Positions 38,113 to 48,977 are shown, counted from the first letter of the stretch. The stretch is 64,000 nt of DNA from Paenibacillus sp. FSL K6-0276 (GCF_037977235.1 NZ_CP150276.1:1116001-1180000); one strand, 5' to 3'. Numbers and translations: made by a program. The notes: generated from the sequence alone by a model not told the origin.

Positions 38113-40665
38113 TTATTGAATTTTCACTTTGTGGTTTTCGTTTACAGGGGTTTTTACATACAGAACTTTCTCTCTCGAATCGAAATAGTAACCACTTTCC
38201 TGTTTGTTCAATTCTTCTGCACTGCCGGCTTTGGCATATTTGTTATTAGCCGCTTGCACTTTATTCGGTTCTTTAGCATTATGCAGTTTAAGCGTGTAGG
38301 ACTTAATATCGGATGCATACTTTTGAGTCTTTTTGTCCTGCTCGAACTCGATGTGGTTACCTTTCTTCTCCACATGGAATTCTGTGACATTATATTCGCC
38401 TTGTTTGTAATCCAACGTCTCAGCATCGTCCTCGTAGAAGCTGTAGCTGGCTTTACCGTTCAGGTAAGTGTCAAGAATCAGGTTTTCCAGCTTCTTCTCA
38501 TCCGTGTGCTGCTCTACTTCCTGACGAGGGATGATCGAATTATTTTTCACGAAAATAGGTAGTGTTCCAAGATCAGCTTTAACTGAAATGGTCTGGTTAC
38601 CGTCAAACTCTTTTCCTGTCCAGTAATCCACCCATGTCTGGCCTGCCGGCAGGTACACTTCACGGCTCGTTTGACCTTCTTGTACGACAGGTGCAAGCAT
38701 GAGTGAATCACCGAACATGTACTGATCTTCAATGTTGTAGGTTTTCGCATCATCCTGGAACTGGTAAACAAGCGGTTGCTGAACCGGTTGACCGTTTTTG
38801 GCTGATTTATTGAATTGATTGTACAAGTACGGCATCAGCTCGTAGCGCATCGAAATGTATTTGCGGCTGATATCTTCGACCTCTTTGCCGAATTCCCAGG
38901 GCTCCTGTCCGCTTCCGAGTCCTGATTTCGCGCTATTGTCATAGTGGTCTCGGGCAAATGGCAGGAAGGCACCGACCTCGATCCATCTTGCGAACAGTTC
39001 AGGCGTCGGAACATTGCCCGGCGATTTCGCAAAGCCGCCGATATCATTGCCGACAAACGGAACCCCGGACAAACCGACGTTGGCATTCATCGGAATCGAC
39101 ATTTGCAAATGCTCCCAGTTACTTACGTTGTCCCCGGTCCAGAGCGCCGCGTAGCGCTGCGTTCCAGCGTACATGTCGCGGGTTAACACGAACGGACGGG
39201 TATTCGGTTTATTTTTCAGAGCACCGTTATAAGTTGCTTGCGCTTCATCATGTCCATAAAGATTGTGGTATTCCGTATGCAGTTTCTTCTCTCCATTGTC
39301 GCCTTCAAACACGGTATCCAGCGGCATCGTATGGAATGGGCCGTCAAAAACAGCAGGTTCGTTCATGTCATTCCAGATACCGTCAACTCCTTCGTTATAA
39401 AGGGTACCCAGATTGTCAGCCCACCAGTTGCGGACATCCTTCTTCAGGAAGTTCGGGAAAGCGGATTTACCCGGCCACACTTCACCGATGAAAGTGGAAC
39501 CGTCCGGATTTTTCGCCCAATAGTTATTTTGGGTTCCTTCTTGGTACATACGGTAGTTTTCGTCCTGCTTGACAGCAGGGTCATTGATTGTAACCGCGTG
39601 GAATCCCTGGCCTTTCAGCGTCTTAAGCGCTTGTTTATATTGATCGTTCCAAGTGAACACGCGGTAGCCATCCATGTAGTCGATGTCAAAATGCATCGTA
39701 TCGAGCGGTATTTGTTTCTCACGGTATTTATTGGCCACATCCACCAGTTCTTCAGGAGTATATCCCCATTTACTTTGATGGAATCCAAGTGACCACATCG
39801 GAGGAGTTTCCGATTTTCCTGTAAGCTCAGTATATTGATCGATCACATCACCGATCTCCGGACCGTTGATGAAGTAATAAGTAAGCGTGCCGCCGTTGGC
39901 GTAGAAATAGTAATAATCGTCTTTTTCACTGGCCATTTCATAATAGGAGCGATACGTGTTGTCGAAGAAAATACCGTACGCTTTTGTATCTTTCAGACCT
40001 ATGAAGAATGGAATGGACGTATACAGATATTTTGTATCCTTATTATAGGAATAAGCGTCCGTATTCCACATGCCAAGACTTTTGCCGCGTTTATTCAGCC
40101 CTCCTGATTGCTCACCGAATCCATAGAAATTTTCACTGGCATCGGTTTTCTTGAATACATATGGCTTCCCGTCTTCATAGCCAACACCTTGTGCTGCATC
40201 CTCGTTTATAACATTTCCCTGATTGTCCAAAAATTTGACACCGAACGGACTTTTATTAATTTTCACTGTAATTTCATTAGTAGATAGAGTGTATTCTTTA
40301 TCCGTTTCTTCGGTCTTAAATTCAGGTGTTTCCCAATCCTTCTTAGCAATACCTGGGGAGATAAATTCTTCTTCACCGTTTTTCACTACCGAGACTTTCG
40401 CCATATCTTCATCGAATAGGCGGATATAGCCTTGGAAGTCGCCCAGGTTTAACTTCACTCCGTTCTCCAAAGCTTCTAACGATTGTACGGATAGTGGCTT
40501 AAGATTCTGTTTGTCCAGCGAGGTATCCGCTTCAGGCTGCGTTATCGCAGCAAAAGCCACGTTGGCCGGAAGCGCGACCGCGACCGTTCCTGTCAGCAGA
40601 GTTAGACACATAGCAGCTTGTGCCAGTTTTTTTGACGTGCTCAAAACCTTTAACTTCTTCATCAT
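38113..40665 (-). CDS. Secreted glycoside hydrolase family 31 (alpha-glucosidase type)
   Basis: About 850 residues. A Sec signal peptide (KKLAQAAMCLTLLTG... to AFA) leads to an N-terminal beta domain (about 60-250), the GH31 barrel with GIWNDMNEPAVF (nucleophile Asp) and FARDHYDNSAKSG (acid/base Asp), and C-terminal beta domains. HFDIDYMDGYRVFTW is also characteristic. It should release glucose or short oligosaccharides from alpha-glucans. ATG at 40665 follows GGGAGAG; the frame extends upstream without a site. It is divergent from a GH66 dextranase, pointing to isomalto-oligosaccharides as likely substrates. Confidence 0.92.
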   Translation of the reverse strand: MMKKLKVLSTSKKLAQAAMCLTLLTGTVAVALPANVAFAAITQPEADTSLDKQNLKPLSVQSLEALENGVKLNLGDFQGYIRLFDEDMAKVSVVKNGEEEFISPGIAKKDWETPEFKTEETDKEYTLSTNEITVKINKSPFGVKFLDNQGNVINEDAAQGVGYEDGKPYVFKKTDASENFYGFGEQSGGLNKRGKSLGMWNTDAYSYNKDTKYLYTSIPFFIGLKDTKAYGIFFDNTYRSYYEMASEKDDYYYFYANGGTLTYYFINGPEIGDVIDQYTELTGKSETPPMWSLGFHQSKWGYTPEELVDVANKYREKQIPLDTMHFDIDYMDGYRVFTWNDQYKQALKTLKGQGFHAVTINDPAVKQDENYRMYQEGTQNNYWAKNPDGSTFIGEVWPGKSAFPNFLKKDVRNWWADNLGTLYNEGVDGIWNDMNEPAVFDGPFHTMPLDTVFEGDNGEKKLHTEYHNLYGHDEAQATYNGALKNKPNTRPFVLTRDMYAGTQRYAALWTGDNVSNWEHLQMSIPMNANVGLSGVPFVGNDIGGFAKSPGNVPTPELFARWIEVGAFLPFARDHYDNSAKSGLGSGQEPWEFGKEVEDISRKYISMRYELMPYLYNQFNKSAKNGQPVQQPLVYQFQDDAKTYNIEDQYMFGDSLMLAPVVQEGQTSREVYLPAGQTWVDYWTGKEFDGNQTISVKADLGTLPIFVKNNSIIPRQEVEQHTDEKKLENLILDTYLNGKASYSFYEDDAETLDYKQGEYNVTEFHVEKKGNHIEFEQDKKTQKYASDIKSYTLKLHNAKEPNKVQAANNKYAKAGSAEELNKQESGYYFDSREKVLYVKTPVNENHKVKIQ

Positions 40666-41311
40666 AATTTCTCTCCCACTCCGATTTAGTTTAGAAAGCA
40701 GACATACTCTTTTCAAAGTAAAAACTTCAGTTTCCGGTGCCTACTACAAAGTTAGCAAGTAAAAACGGCATGAACAATGGGGAAAACCTCCTATGGGCTT
40801 CCTTAATAAGTTGATTAACAGGAGAGAGAGGGTTCTCATATAGGTAGATCAATCAAAGAAAAACTAGTCCTGACATGGATTTATGCTTGTTCAAGTTTTT
40901 TTTTGAGGATTAAATTTGAAGTTAATCATTACCAAAAAATATGTATATATATGGTTAAATGTAGTTCTATAGGGCTACGGGTTAGACATTTCAAAAAGTA
41001 CATGATGTGAAGATCAACCTTTTTTATTATTGAATTTCGTAAATTAAGACACTTCAACCGACTAATTTTGGAATTATTGTATGGTTTTATTAAAATCAAA
41101 CTTTGACTTATCAAATTTTAGGTGAAAATAGGAGGGGGGAATATATTATGCCTTTATGAAAATATAAAACACTTTATTGTTTGGGAACGATTACATATAC
41201 GTGTTAGCAAAGAAAAATGTGAGATGGCTTATCATAATTGTTACTTGAGACATTTGATTGTAGAGCTGTTTTTCGGATAATGTTAAGAAACTATGGATAG
41301 GAGTGAGAGAA
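40666..41311. other. Divergent regulatory region between GH31 and GH66 genes
   Basis: About 650 bp, AT-rich, with no supported gene. It must carry both promoters. No operator could be fixed by eye. Confidence 0.5.
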
Positions 41312-43114
41312 ATGAGAAGTTGCAGAATGATGCGGCTGGTCGCGGCTCTTGCGTTCAGCGGAGTTATATTGATGATACCGACTTGTGGGAATGCTGCTGA
41401 CAACGTTGCTGATTTTCGAAAGGATGTCCATATTCAAAGAGGTCCACTGCTCGAGGAGCTGTCTACGGATAAGGCGGCTTATAAACCTGGAGAGGATATT
41501 CAGTTTAAATTGAAGCTAAAGAAGTCTGTCCGCAGAGGAACGTTCCATATCCGTTATTTGCACATGGACCGGATCATAAAGGAAGAAAGACTGAAAGCGG
41601 AAGGCGATCAATTGACTTGGAACTGGAGACCGCCTGGGGACGAAGGGAGAGGCTACTTGGCCGAAGTGTTCTATGAGCAAGACGGTAAGACGGCCGATCA
41701 CATGAATATTGCTGTGGACGTTTCCTCCGACTGGGGAAAATTTCCCCGCTATGGTTACTTGGCAGATTTCCCGGCCATGAATCAGGACGAGATGTCCCGA
41801 GTCATCGAACGTTTAAACCGGTTCCATATCAATGGCATCCAGTTCTACGACTGGCAATATAAGCATCAAGAGCCTATTCCCTTCCAAGACGGCAAGCCTG
41901 TGCGGGAATGGAAAGATATTGCTAACCGTTCTGTAGCGTTCGATACGGTAAAGGGCTATATCCACCTGTCTCACAATCGCAACATGAAGGCAATGAACTA
42001 CAACTTGCTGTTCGGGGCTTATGCCGATGCGGAAAAAGACGGTGTGAAGCAGGAGTGGGGATTATTCAAGGACCCAATCCATATGGATCAGGATAAACAC
42101 CCACTTCCGAAAGAATGGGCAAGCGATATTTATATGTATGATCCCTCTAATACGGAATGGCAGAACTACTTGATCGACAAGGAACTCAAGACGTTTGAGG
42201 CACTACCCTTTGATGGTTGGCATGTGGACCAGTTGGGAGACAGGGGCGCACTTTGGACCTATGACGGCAAAAGCATCAACATGGCTGAGACTTATCCTGC
42301 ATTCCTGAATAAATCCAAAGAGAGGCTGGATGTGGATTATGTTATGAACGCAGTTGGCCAATACGGTCAGGAATTCATTGCCCGTGAAGCTCCCGTCAAG
42401 TTTCTGTATACCGAGGTGTGGGGTAATCACCCGGGTTATCAGAATTTGAAAGAAGTGATTGAGGAAAATTCAAAGTACAGCGGGAACCAGCTAAACACGG
42501 TATTGGCCGCTTATATGAATTATCATTTTTCCGATTCACCAGGCGAGTTCAATACACCGGGGATCCTGCTGACGGATGCGGTGATTTTCGCTTCCGGAGG
42601 ATCTCATCTGGAGCTTGGAGAAAACATGCTGTCCAAAGAATATTTCCCTCATAAGAATCTAAGCCTGTCTCCGGATTTGGAAGAACAGCTGATCCACTAT
42701 TACGATTTTCTGGTAGCTTATCAGAATCTGCTGCGGGATCACACGGAAGATTCCATACTGAAAGCCGAGGGAATGGGAGAGCCAGCCTTTTCGGATCAAG
42801 CCGAGCAAGGTAAAGTGTGGTCCTTCACGAAACGGAAGGATGGTAAAGACATCTTTCATTTCATTAATTTCACAGATGCTTCCACTATGGATTGGAATGA
42901 TGACAACGGAAAGCAGGCGGAGCAGACAGAGAGGCTGAATGTTAAGGTTTCTGTGAAAATGGAAAAACCGGTTGCCAAAGTATGGTTCGCTTCCCCTGAT
43001 TATAACAAGGGCTCACCGCAATCTTTAGCGTTCTCGCAGCGGGACGGCATATTGCAATGGGAGCTGCCCAAGCTGAAATATTGGGACATGGCGGTTGTGG
43101 AGTATAAGGAGTAG
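41312..43114 (+). CDS. Glycoside hydrolase family 66 (dextranase type)
   Basis: About 600 residues. A signal peptide (MRLVAALAFSGVILMIPTCG) is followed by a beta-sandwich domain (about 35-135), the catalytic barrel and a C-terminal beta domain. FDGWHVDQLGDRG contains the nucleophile Asp and LYTEVWGNHPGYQN the acid/base Glu region of GH66. GH66 enzymes cut alpha-1,6-glucan (dextran) internally, and some make cyclic isomalto-oligosaccharides; the CITase-specific carbohydrate insert is not seen, so dextranase is favoured. ATG at 41312 follows ATAGGAG. A two-component system and a binding protein follow. Confidence 0.88.
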   Translation: MRSCRMMRLVAALAFSGVILMIPTCGNAADNVADFRKDVHIQRGPLLEELSTDKAAYKPGEDIQFKLKLKKSVRRGTFHIRYLHMDRIIKEERLKAEGDQLTWNWRPPGDEGRGYLAEVFYEQDGKTADHMNIAVDVSSDWGKFPRYGYLADFPAMNQDEMSRVIERLNRFHINGIQFYDWQYKHQEPIPFQDGKPVREWKDIANRSVAFDTVKGYIHLSHNRNMKAMNYNLLFGAYADAEKDGVKQEWGLFKDPIHMDQDKHPLPKEWASDIYMYDPSNTEWQNYLIDKELKTFEALPFDGWHVDQLGDRGALWTYDGKSINMAETYPAFLNKSKERLDVDYVMNAVGQYGQEFIAREAPVKFLYTEVWGNHPGYQNLKEVIEENSKYSGNQLNTVLAAYMNYHFSDSPGEFNTPGILLTDAVIFASGGSHLELGENMLSKEYFPHKNLSLSPDLEEQLIHYYDFLVAYQNLLRDHTEDSILKAEGMGEPAFSDQAEQGKVWSFTKRKDGKDIFHFINFTDASTMDWNDDNGKQAEQTERLNVKVSVKMEKPVAKVWFASPDYNKGSPQSLAFSQRDGILQWELPKLKYWDMAVVEYKE

Positions 43115-43195
43115 AGGGCTCATTTCCTGCAAATGACATTGGTATTGCATCTTTCATCGTGTACACTCTTAGGAAGAAACAAAATAGGAGGTACT

Positions 43196-44992
43196 ATGTT
43201 TCGAAAATTCAGAATATCAAATCGCTTCACGACTAAAATCATACTGATCCTCCTGCTCGTTATTTTAATCCCGATCATTTTTACCAGCTGGTCCTTCTAT
43301 TGGGTAGCCGACTCCATCCTGAAGAAAAACGTACGGGAGTCCACCCTTCAAATCGCCGAGCAAACGGCGGAGTCGCTCTCTTTTATTTTAAACGTAGGAG
43401 TAGATACCTCCGATTTTATTTCCAGCGATCCAAACATTCAACGCGCTGCTTTGCAAGTAAACAGCAGTCATTCGTACGAAGAAAACAGGAATTCTCAATA
43501 TATTAATACTTTACTGAACAACTATGTCTATTCTAATTCCTTCGTCAAAATCGTTTATTTATTGAAAGAGGAGGGGAGAGGGTGGGGCAGTGGTACCTTT
43601 TCCGACTCTGGACTTAAGCAGTTACGTCTTTCAGATATGGAATGGGTGAAAGACGTCAAAAGAAAAGACGGAGAACTGGTTTGGCAGGGCCTTCAGTATG
43701 ACCATTTCAGCGGAGGCGGTGTCAATACGGACCTGGTTTTGCCTGTCGGAAGGGTTCTGAAGGATTTTGATACCATGCGTAATATCGGACTGGTGCAGGT
43801 TCAGTTGGACGGGCAGTCGATTCTGAATACGATCCGGCAGCCGGAACTCGGGGATACGGGAAAGTTTTTCGTTGTGGATTCCAAAGGGAGACTCATGATC
43901 GATTCCAACCTCGAAATGATTAACCAGAAAGTGAAGAATCCCGACTTGTATCAAAGGATTGTGAGCGATGACGCAGTGGAATTTGAGTTTGACATGAAAG
44001 GGGTGCCTTATTACGGGGTTAAGCAGCTGCTGAGCAACGGTTGGATGATTGTAGGGACTGTTCCGGTCGATGAAATCAGCGGACAGCTGGAAAATCTCCA
44101 GACCTGGATATTGTTGTCTTCCGTAGTTTTCTCCATGATTGCTATCGGTATTGGGCTTTTCATAGCAGGATGGGTGACCAAACCCGTAAAACAACTTACC
44201 CAAAGTATGCTTCACGTTCAACAAGGAGACCTAAACGTAAGGGCGGTCGTTCGAACCTCTGATGAAATCGGCTTTTTGAGCAAGCAGTTTAATAAAATGC
44301 TGCAGAAAATCGGGAATTTAATGCAGCAGGTGGAGGATGAACAAAGCGAGAAGCACCATGCTGAACTTCGGGTTGTCATGCACCGGGTTCATCCCCACTT
44401 TCTTTATAATACGCTCAGCACACTGCGGTGGCTTATTGATTCTGGCCAGAACGACCGGGCATCTCAAGTTTTGCACGCGCTAAACCATTTGCTCGAGGCT
44501 AACATGGGCAAAAGCGGGAGTATGATACCGGTGGAAGAGGAACTGGATATCATCCGGAAGTACTTGATCATTTTGGAGCTTCGCTACGAGAAAACATTTG
44601 ATCTGGAGCTGGACGTTGAACCGGGTTCTGAGAAGTTTATGATTCCCCGCATGCTGCTGCAGCCATTGGTGGAAAACGCCATATTTCATGGGATCGTACC
44701 CAAAAATACAGGTGGCCGGATCTCGATAAGAATTCGTACGTGTAGAGGAGACTTGGAATTTCTCGTAGAAGATGATGGTTTAGGCATTGGGGATGAAAAG
44801 CTAAAAGCATTGAACGACCCGGGGACTGCTATTGAAAATGGAGAAGTTGGCATCGGTCTGCGCCACATCTATGACTCATTGCGGCTTTATTATGCCCGAA
44901 ATTGGGAATGGTCTATCGTAAGCAGAACCGGCCAAGGAACCGCAGTACGCATTTTGTTAAAAAAACTTGTGGAATCGGCATCTGAGAACTAG
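43196..44992 (+). CDS. YesM-type sensor histidine kinase
   Basis: 598 residues. Two membrane helices (about 12-35 and 305-325) bracket an extracellular Cache-like domain. A HAMP domain (VTKPVKQLTQSM) follows, then a histidine-kinase dimerisation segment RVHPHFLYNTLSTLRWLI with the phospho-His, and an HATPase domain with LVENAIFHGI and GLGIGDEKL. ATG at 43196 follows ATAGGAGG. The start lies 81 bp after the dextranase, and the response regulator ATG is 20 bp downstream. Role: sensing of extracellular sugar, probably dextran-derived. Confidence 0.93.
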   Translation: MFRKFRISNRFTTKIILILLLVILIPIIFTSWSFYWVADSILKKNVRESTLQIAEQTAESLSFILNVGVDTSDFISSDPNIQRAALQVNSSHSYEENRNSQYINTLLNNYVYSNSFVKIVYLLKEEGRGWGSGTFSDSGLKQLRLSDMEWVKDVKRKDGELVWQGLQYDHFSGGGVNTDLVLPVGRVLKDFDTMRNIGLVQVQLDGQSILNTIRQPELGDTGKFFVVDSKGRLMIDSNLEMINQKVKNPDLYQRIVSDDAVEFEFDMKGVPYYGVKQLLSNGWMIVGTVPVDEISGQLENLQTWILLSSVVFSMIAIGIGLFIAGWVTKPVKQLTQSMLHVQQGDLNVRAVVRTSDEIGFLSKQFNKMLQKIGNLMQQVEDEQSEKHHAELRVVMHRVHPHFLYNTLSTLRWLIDSGQNDRASQVLHALNHLLEANMGKSGSMIPVEEELDIIRKYLIILELRYEKTFDLELDVEPGSEKFMIPRMLLQPLVENAIFHGIVPKNTGGRISIRIRTCRGDLEFLVEDDGLGIGDEKLKALNDPGTAIENGEVGIGLRHIYDSLRLYYARNWEWSIVSRTGQGTAVRILLKKLVESASEN

Positions 44993-45011
44993 CAGATCAG
45001 GGGGGAATATC

Positions 45012-46568
45012 ATGTATAGAGTTCTTATTGTAGACGACGAGCCTGTCATCCGCAACGGTATCAGTGCGTTTATCGATTGGGAAAAGGAAGGGATGACGGT
45101 TGAAGACCATTACGCTAACGGTGAGGAGGCATTGTCTGCTTTAGAAAGTCTTTCCTTCGATATTCTTATCACAGATATCAAAATGCCTTTGCTGAATGGC
45201 ATTCAACTGATGAAACAAGCGTTGGCGCTATGCCCTTGGCTAAAGGTGATCCTCATCAGCAATTATAGTGACTTTGAATACGTAAAAGAAGGACTTAAGC
45301 TGGGCGCCGTCGATTATTTGTTAAAGCTGACCTTGAAGGGGGAAGACCTTCTTGCCGTCCTTCACCGTAGTATTTCCATGCTGGAGGAAGAAAGGAGAAG
45401 GGATTCTGAATGGAATCATTACCAACAAGGGGCTCTCTATCTGGACCGAAAGCGTGTCGAACAGGAAATTAAAAGATACATCGTCCAAGAACAGACCTTT
45501 CCTGAGTCTACCGTTTGGGCTCCGGCATGGCTGGAGGATTCCTATACCTGTGTTCATCTTATGCTGGATGCCGCTGAGGAATGGAGAGAAAATTACGGAT
45601 ATTTGTATGTGCAGCTGCTGCTTGAGGAACTGCAGGAAGCGTTTTATTTGCAGATAAGGGAAGGATGCGCACTGCTGGTGTCCGAAAGCAGCCTGTTTGT
45701 CATCTTTCCGGATCTCGAAGGGGAGGTTGAACAACAGCTCGGCCATTGGAAGCGGCAGCTCGAAGCGAAATGGGAAATTTCGACGTCGGTCGGCTTCGTC
45801 AAAGAGCAAGGAGTGAGCCGAATTCTTAAGGGATATGCCGAGAGCAGTTTGACCTGCCAAAGACGATTTTTTGAAGGGCTGGGCGGCTTGTATCGAGGGA
45901 GCCGATCGGAAACCAATCCTGTTCAAACGTTAACAGATGGAGAACTAAATCATGATTGGGCTCCCTTCTTTGAGATGATTCATAACGGTGATCCGGCTTC
46001 ATCCGCGGTTGATTTTGCGCTTGAACGCTGGAAGAGCGGGATCTTGAACCCGGGAGAAGTACAGCTAGAGGCGTACACCCTGCTTACAGGCGCTTATCAG
46101 CCGCATGAAGACGCAGGAACCCTACTCTCTGAACGGTATGAACTGCTTTCCAAGACAGAAACATTGGAACAACTGGCATCATTCATGATTTGTGAGCTGG
46201 AGGAGATGGGCAAGTCTTTTATTCCTAAATTGTCCGATAACGGTTACAGCGGGCAGCTAATCACGAAGGCGCTGGAATATATAGCAGCCCATTATACCGA
46301 GAACTTGACGCTCCAAAGCGTAGCGGATATCGTTCATCTCAGTAAAAGTTATTTCAGCCATTTATTCAAAAAACAAACCGAACGAAACTTTATCGATTAT
46401 CTGATCGAGCTGCGGATTCGGGAAGCGAAGCGGTTGCTTACGCAAAATGACTGCCGGATTTACGATGTAGCCGGAGCCGTGGGATTTAAAGACGTAAAAT
46501 ATTTCAGCAAGGTGTTCAAAAAAATAACAGGACTTACTCCAGTAGAATATAGGGAAAGCATGAAATGA
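45012..46568 (+). CDS. YesN-type response regulator with AraC domain
   Basis: 518 residues. The N-terminal receiver domain begins YRVLIVDDEPVIRNGI, with phospho-Asp in ILITDIKMP and the conserved Lys near KLTLKG. A middle region of about 250 residues is unassigned. The C-terminal AraC DNA-binding domain includes LQSVADIVHLSKSYFSHLFK and GFKDVKYFSKVFKKITGLTP. ATG at 45012 follows GGGGGG. Partner of the kinase just upstream; likely controls the GH66/GH31 genes. Confidence 0.93.
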   Translation: MYRVLIVDDEPVIRNGISAFIDWEKEGMTVEDHYANGEEALSALESLSFDILITDIKMPLLNGIQLMKQALALCPWLKVILISNYSDFEYVKEGLKLGAVDYLLKLTLKGEDLLAVLHRSISMLEEERRRDSEWNHYQQGALYLDRKRVEQEIKRYIVQEQTFPESTVWAPAWLEDSYTCVHLMLDAAEEWRENYGYLYVQLLLEELQEAFYLQIREGCALLVSESSLFVIFPDLEGEVEQQLGHWKRQLEAKWEISTSVGFVKEQGVSRILKGYAESSLTCQRRFFEGLGGLYRGSRSETNPVQTLTDGELNHDWAPFFEMIHNGDPASSAVDFALERWKSGILNPGEVQLEAYTLLTGAYQPHEDAGTLLSERYELLSKTETLEQLASFMICELEEMGKSFIPKLSDNGYSGQLITKALEYIAAHYTENLTLQSVADIVHLSKSYFSHLFKKQTERNFIDYLIELRIREAKRLLTQNDCRIYDVAGAVGFKDVKYFSKVFKKITGLTPVEYRESMK

Positions 46569-46606
46569 CAGTTCCCGCACACCGATTAAGAAAGGAGAAT
46601 TACCTA

Positions 46607-47872
46607 GTGGCCATCCGGTGGATATCCTTTTTACTGACTCTAGTGTTAACGGCCGGGTGTGGGAGTCCGTCCGTAATCTCGGATTCAAATAATGTTCAAA
46701 CGCTCCACGGAAAGGATACAACCGTTATTACCTTCTGGCATACCTATAACGATGCAGAAACCCGGCTGTTAGTGCAAGAATTGATTCCGGCTTTTGAGCG
46801 CAAGAACCCGGGCATTCGGGTCAATTACATTAACTTAGCCAACAATAATGAACTAAAGTACAATTTGATTGGACGGGCCTCCTCCAATCGTGGTCCGGAT
46901 GTGGTACGAATGGACATCTCTTGGGTGCCAGAGTTCTCACATAAAGGGCTCCTTGAACCATTAAACGGGTTCCCGGGATTCGAACTTCTGCAGCAAGCGT
47001 TTCACCATAAGGACATGAGCGTTGGTTTTTATAAGAATCAATATTACTCCCTGCCGCTTAATTTATATACCAAGTCGGCCATTTTTAACCGGGAGCTTCT
47101 GGAGCGGGCGGGATATTCAGAACCTCCACGCACCATGGATGAAGTTCTGGAGCTTGCTTGTACGCATCACTTCACAATTGGCTTGGGGGGATTGGAGGCT
47201 TGGGATACACTTCCGTACCTTTTCAGCCTTGGAGGCTCGTTTATGGATGAGAATTCCACCAGGGCTTCCGGATTTTTGAACAGCAAAGCCACCATCCGGG
47301 CGGTAGAGAAGCTGGTTGGTCTTTATAAGGAAGACCTGATTCATCTTTCTACGGTGACCCTAAACGGCGATAACTGGAGGGAAGTACGGAACGGAAACAT
47401 GATTTTAACGGACGAAGCGCCGTGGTTTTACAGATTGTTAAAAGACTCGGAAATCAAACAAGCACTTCAGCAGACCGTACCTGTACCTTTTCCAAAGGGG
47501 AATGGCCCGTCTTCGATTATTGGCGGCGAAAACTTAGTCATTATGAAGGGCAGCAAACATCCTGCGGAAGCGTGGGCTTTTATGAAATGGATGACAGGAA
47601 AGGAAGCTCAGCTGACCATGGCACGAGCCGGTTTAATCCCGACTAACAAGGAGGCGGTTAAAGCGCTGAGTCTAGACAAGGATTTTTACCTTTACCCATA
47701 CGTGGAAGCTATGGATGATACCTTTCTGAGGCCGACTGTGAAAAACTGGAGCAGAATCGATGAAGTGTATACCTTGTACCTGCATAAAATATTTATGGGT
47801 GAACTGCCCGTTAAGGTTGGATTAGATCGTGCGGCGGCTGAAATAGACAAACTATTGGAAGATTCTGATTGA
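46607..47872 (+). CDS. Family 1 extracellular solute-binding lipoprotein
   Basis: About 421 residues. A short lipoprotein signal ends in the lipobox VLTAGC. The mature part has FWHTYNDAETRLLVQELIPA and the two-lobed sugar-binding fold (TFWHTY, DVVRMDISWVPEF, PLNLYTKSAIFN). GTG at 46607 has AAAGGAG nine bases upstream; an ATG at 46565 overlapping the regulator stop is the alternative. No permease gene follows, so it may deliver ligand to the kinase upstream or serve a distant ABC importer. Confidence 0.9.
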   Translation: MAIRWISFLLTLVLTAGCGSPSVISDSNNVQTLHGKDTTVITFWHTYNDAETRLLVQELIPAFERKNPGIRVNYINLANNNELKYNLIGRASSNRGPDVVRMDISWVPEFSHKGLLEPLNGFPGFELLQQAFHHKDMSVGFYKNQYYSLPLNLYTKSAIFNRELLERAGYSEPPRTMDEVLELACTHHFTIGLGGLEAWDTLPYLFSLGGSFMDENSTRASGFLNSKATIRAVEKLVGLYKEDLIHLSTVTLNGDNWREVRNGNMILTDEAPWFYRLLKDSEIKQALQQTVPVPFPKGNGPSSIIGGENLVIMKGSKHPAEAWAFMKWMTGKEAQLTMARAGLIPTNKEAVKALSLDKDFYLYPYVEAMDDTFLRPTVKNWSRIDEVYTLYLHKIFMGELPVKVGLDRAAAEIDKLLEDSD

Positions 47873-48474
47873 CATATCTTATTGAAAGCACAGGATCTTA
47901 ATGTGCATGAAGAGGAACGAATTGGGGACGAAAGATATCATCAAAGAGCAAATGGTAACCAAACAGAATAATACTCAAAAGTAGAAAACCCTTGTAAATC
48001 AAGCTTTAGCCCACTGAGTTCAATGGGAACCAAATTAACTATGTTCCCGCATACAACACATGTGGAGTGCGTAGTAAGGATATATCGGGAAGATTTAATA
48101 ATTTAAAATGAGGGGCTTCCTTAAGAGGAGGTTCTTTTTTTGTGCACATTTCAATTACTATGTATTAAATTGGTGGGAATTGGTATGGTTAATGTAGTGG
48201 AATTCAGATTTTAACGGTTTTGAGAGATTACTTAGATCATAACATTTCAGTTTGATAGGGAAGTAAATTTCAAATCTTGTTTCATATAATGACGAGCAAA
48301 GTGATGAATATTTTGAAGAGACAATTTCAAAGAGTTAAGAAAAATCCTAGATTTGATTAAAGTGAATACTTCATTCAATATAAAGAAGGCCAAAGCGTTT
48401 TGCTTGATTTAGTAGATGAGAAATTATATCCGAAGTAATTGAATATAATGGAATACTACATTACATGAAATTAA
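47873..48474. other. Intergenic region with no supported gene
   Basis: About 600 bp, AT-rich. A weak hairpin with a T run at about 48110-48141 may end the upstream operon. Around 48240-48470 the sequence looks like decayed coding DNA, but no family could be recognised. Confidence 0.45.
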
Positions 48475-48858
48475 AACGACATCGATTTAGTCGTGAGTGT
48501 CGCTCATGTTGGCGGCGTCGATCCAGAAGCCAGTCTGACAACGATTGAGATGCGGAGAGTGATTGTCAAAGAGTCACTGCGTCTATTGAAGATTGATAAT
48601 GTTCGCTTAGATGGTAATTATGCTCGAATTGAAGGTGCCCTTGGCGAGTATGGCGTACATTTGGGCAGCGGCATGGTTTATAGACAAGCTACAGGAGCTA
48701 TGCATATCATTCCTGTACATTCACAGCATAGAGGTCGTATATTCTTACCCTTTATTGATGAAGATCCGAAGACAGCAGAAATTCTCTCTAAGATCGTGTT
48801 GTTGGCCGAGGATAAGAAGATTAAAGATCCACAGATTCTAATGCAATTGCAATCATAA
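48475..48858 (+). pseudogene. C-terminal fragment of a DUF4132/DUF5724-type protein
   Basis: The frame opens after a TAA at 48472 and has no convincing start. SVAHVGGVDPEASLTTIEMR, ARIEGALGEYGVHLGSG and VHSQHRGRIFLPFIDEDPKT resemble the very end of large DUF4132-type proteins (often 1000 residues or more), with the final AEILSKIVLLAED segment. Only about 127 codons remain, so the rest was deleted. Confidence 0.65.
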
Positions 48859-48917
48859 ATAAGCTCTCACACCACTTCTATTACGGCATGAGTGTGAGAA
48901 ACCTATTTGTTCATTTT

Positions 48918-48952
48918 AAAAGGATAGCCCGTAATTATGGGTTATCCTTTTA
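48918..48952 (+). terminator. Hairpin after the DUF4132 fragment
   Basis: AAAAGGATA-CCC pairs with GGG-TATCCTTTT. It lies inside a longer open frame, which argues that the next gene starts after it. Confidence 0.65.
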
Positions 48953-48977
48953 CCATATTCAGAAGGGAATTCTATTA

